Positions 63,666 to 64,000 of a stretch of DNA of 64,000 nucleotides are shown here, piece after piece. The notes below the pieces were generated by a model. That model worked only from the letters and a program-made list of their open reading frames with translations. It had not been told where the DNA came from and did not search any database. This DNA comes from G965215145 sp965215145 (GTDB taxonomy: Bacteria > Bacteroidota > Rhodothermia > Rhodothermales > JANQRZ01), in contig OZ244038.1 of assembly GCA_965215145.1 (NCBI GenBank), positions 248,001 to 312,000 of the forward strand, in the 5' to 3' direction. The position numbers and the translations under genes were made by a program. Within the stretch, counting starts at the first letter, position 1. Each line of letters starts with the position of its first letter.

Positions 63666-63687
63666 CGCGGCCGGCTGCCGATCCGTT

Positions 63688-63715
63688 GTAGAGGCGCAGC
63701 ACGCTGCGTCTCTAT
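63688..63715. repeat. REP-like palindrome, copy f
   Basis: Imperfect 28-bp member (GTAGAGGCGCAGC, ACGCTGCGTCTCTAT) between the 3' ends of tenA and typA, where it could act as a bidirectional terminator. Confidence 0.75.
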
Positions 63716-63725
63716 GGCCCCTCAC

Positions 63726-64000
63726 TCACACCCCAGCCGCTTCGGCGGCGGCGAGCTGGCCGGCCCGCTTGCGCTCGTGCACGTCCAGATACCGCTTGCG
63801 GAGGCGGAACGCGGCCGGCGTCACCTCGATCAGCTCGTCCTCGCGGATGAACTCGATGGCCTCCTCCAGGCTCATCCGCCGCGGCGGCGTCAGCTTCTCG
63901 AACTGGTCGGCCGCGGCGGCGCGGTGGTTCGTCAGCTTCTTCTCCTTCGTGACGTTGGCCTCGAGGTCCTGGTCGCGGCTGTTCTCGCCGATGATCATCC
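63726..64000 (-). CDS. typA: Translational GTPase TypA/BipA, C-terminal part (5' end outside window)
   Basis: 90 codons plus two bases at the right edge. IIGENSRDQDLEANVTKEKKLTNHRAAAADQFEKLTPPRRMSLEEAIEFI followed by DELIEVTPAAFRLRKRYLD is the highly conserved TypA C-terminal domain. TypA/BipA binds the ribosome and supports assembly at low temperature or under stress. The start codon lies beyond 64000; an in-frame ATG at 63998 is internal to the family. The Ala-rich last residues are not conserved. Confidence 0.9.
   Translation of the reverse strand, partial: MIIGENSRDQDLEANVTKEKKLTNHRAAAADQFEKLTPPRRMSLEEAIEFIREDELIEVTPAAFRLRKRYLDVHERKRAGQLAAAEAAGV

Overview
This window is GC-rich chromosomal DNA from a member of the Bacteroidota/Rhodothermota branch, probably a marine Rhodothermota bacterium (a Rubricoccaceae or Salinibacter-like relative; the exact genus is inferred). 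Three lines of evidence agree. At least six secreted proteins and one gene remnant end in the type IX secretion system (T9SS) C-terminal sorting domain. The T9SS regulator PorX is encoded at 18170-19735. Recurrent TAnnTT(C/G/A) promoter elements sit 20-90 nt upstream of many starts, while Shine-Dalgarno sequences are almost absent. A complete rRNA operon (16S-tRNA-Ile-tRNA-Ala-23S-5S) lies at 52201-57440, and its 16S 3' end carries an altered anti-Shine-Dalgarno sequence.

Layout. 1-9530: a partial lipoprotein gene, a 7Fe ferredoxin, a secreted lipase, and three tandem secreted arylsulfotransferase-like paralogues, the third with an added C-type-lectin domain. 9514-17745 (minus strand): an ATP-grasp / LysM-BON / thioredoxin reductase / thioredoxin cluster, purL, a secreted cupredoxin, a glycosyltransferase and an LpxH-like phosphatase. 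17861-21334: a small TUDOR-type protein, porX, a secreted protein of unknown function and a ferredoxin-NADP reductase. 21454-24055: an IS1595-type transposon with 27-bp inverted repeats. Besides its transposase it carries four minus-strand passenger genes, including a HicA/HicB-like toxin-antitoxin pair. It abuts a T9SS gene that has lost its 5' part. 24669-30510: tsaE, folC, rho, an alpha/beta hydrolase and an MFS transporter. 30751-38266: a TonB-dependent receptor, a surface lipoprotein and an S9 peptidase with an unusual C-terminal extension. 38347-42286: two ferritin-like proteins and a STAND ATPase with a C-terminal helix-turn-helix. 42404-51440: recJ, a DoxX-like protein, pgeF, aroE, a TPR protein, tmk, fur, a PhzF-like gene, pyrR and a PASTA protein. 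51441-57490: rRNA leader, rRNA operon and terminator. 57611-64000: a T9SS BNR-repeat protein, a biotin carboxylase, a DnaJ-type co-chaperone, a TPP riboswitch with tenA, and the 3' part of typA.

Most of the window is housekeeping (purine, folate, shikimate, thiamine, thymidylate, tRNA modification, transcription termination, redox) interleaved with surface and secreted proteins. PorX and the sorting-domain proteins belong to one export pathway. The accessory highlights are the cargo-bearing transposon, the rRNA leader (three tandem promoters, then an intrinsic terminator placed before a boxA-like element), the altered anti-Shine-Dalgarno, and six copies of an intergenic palindrome.
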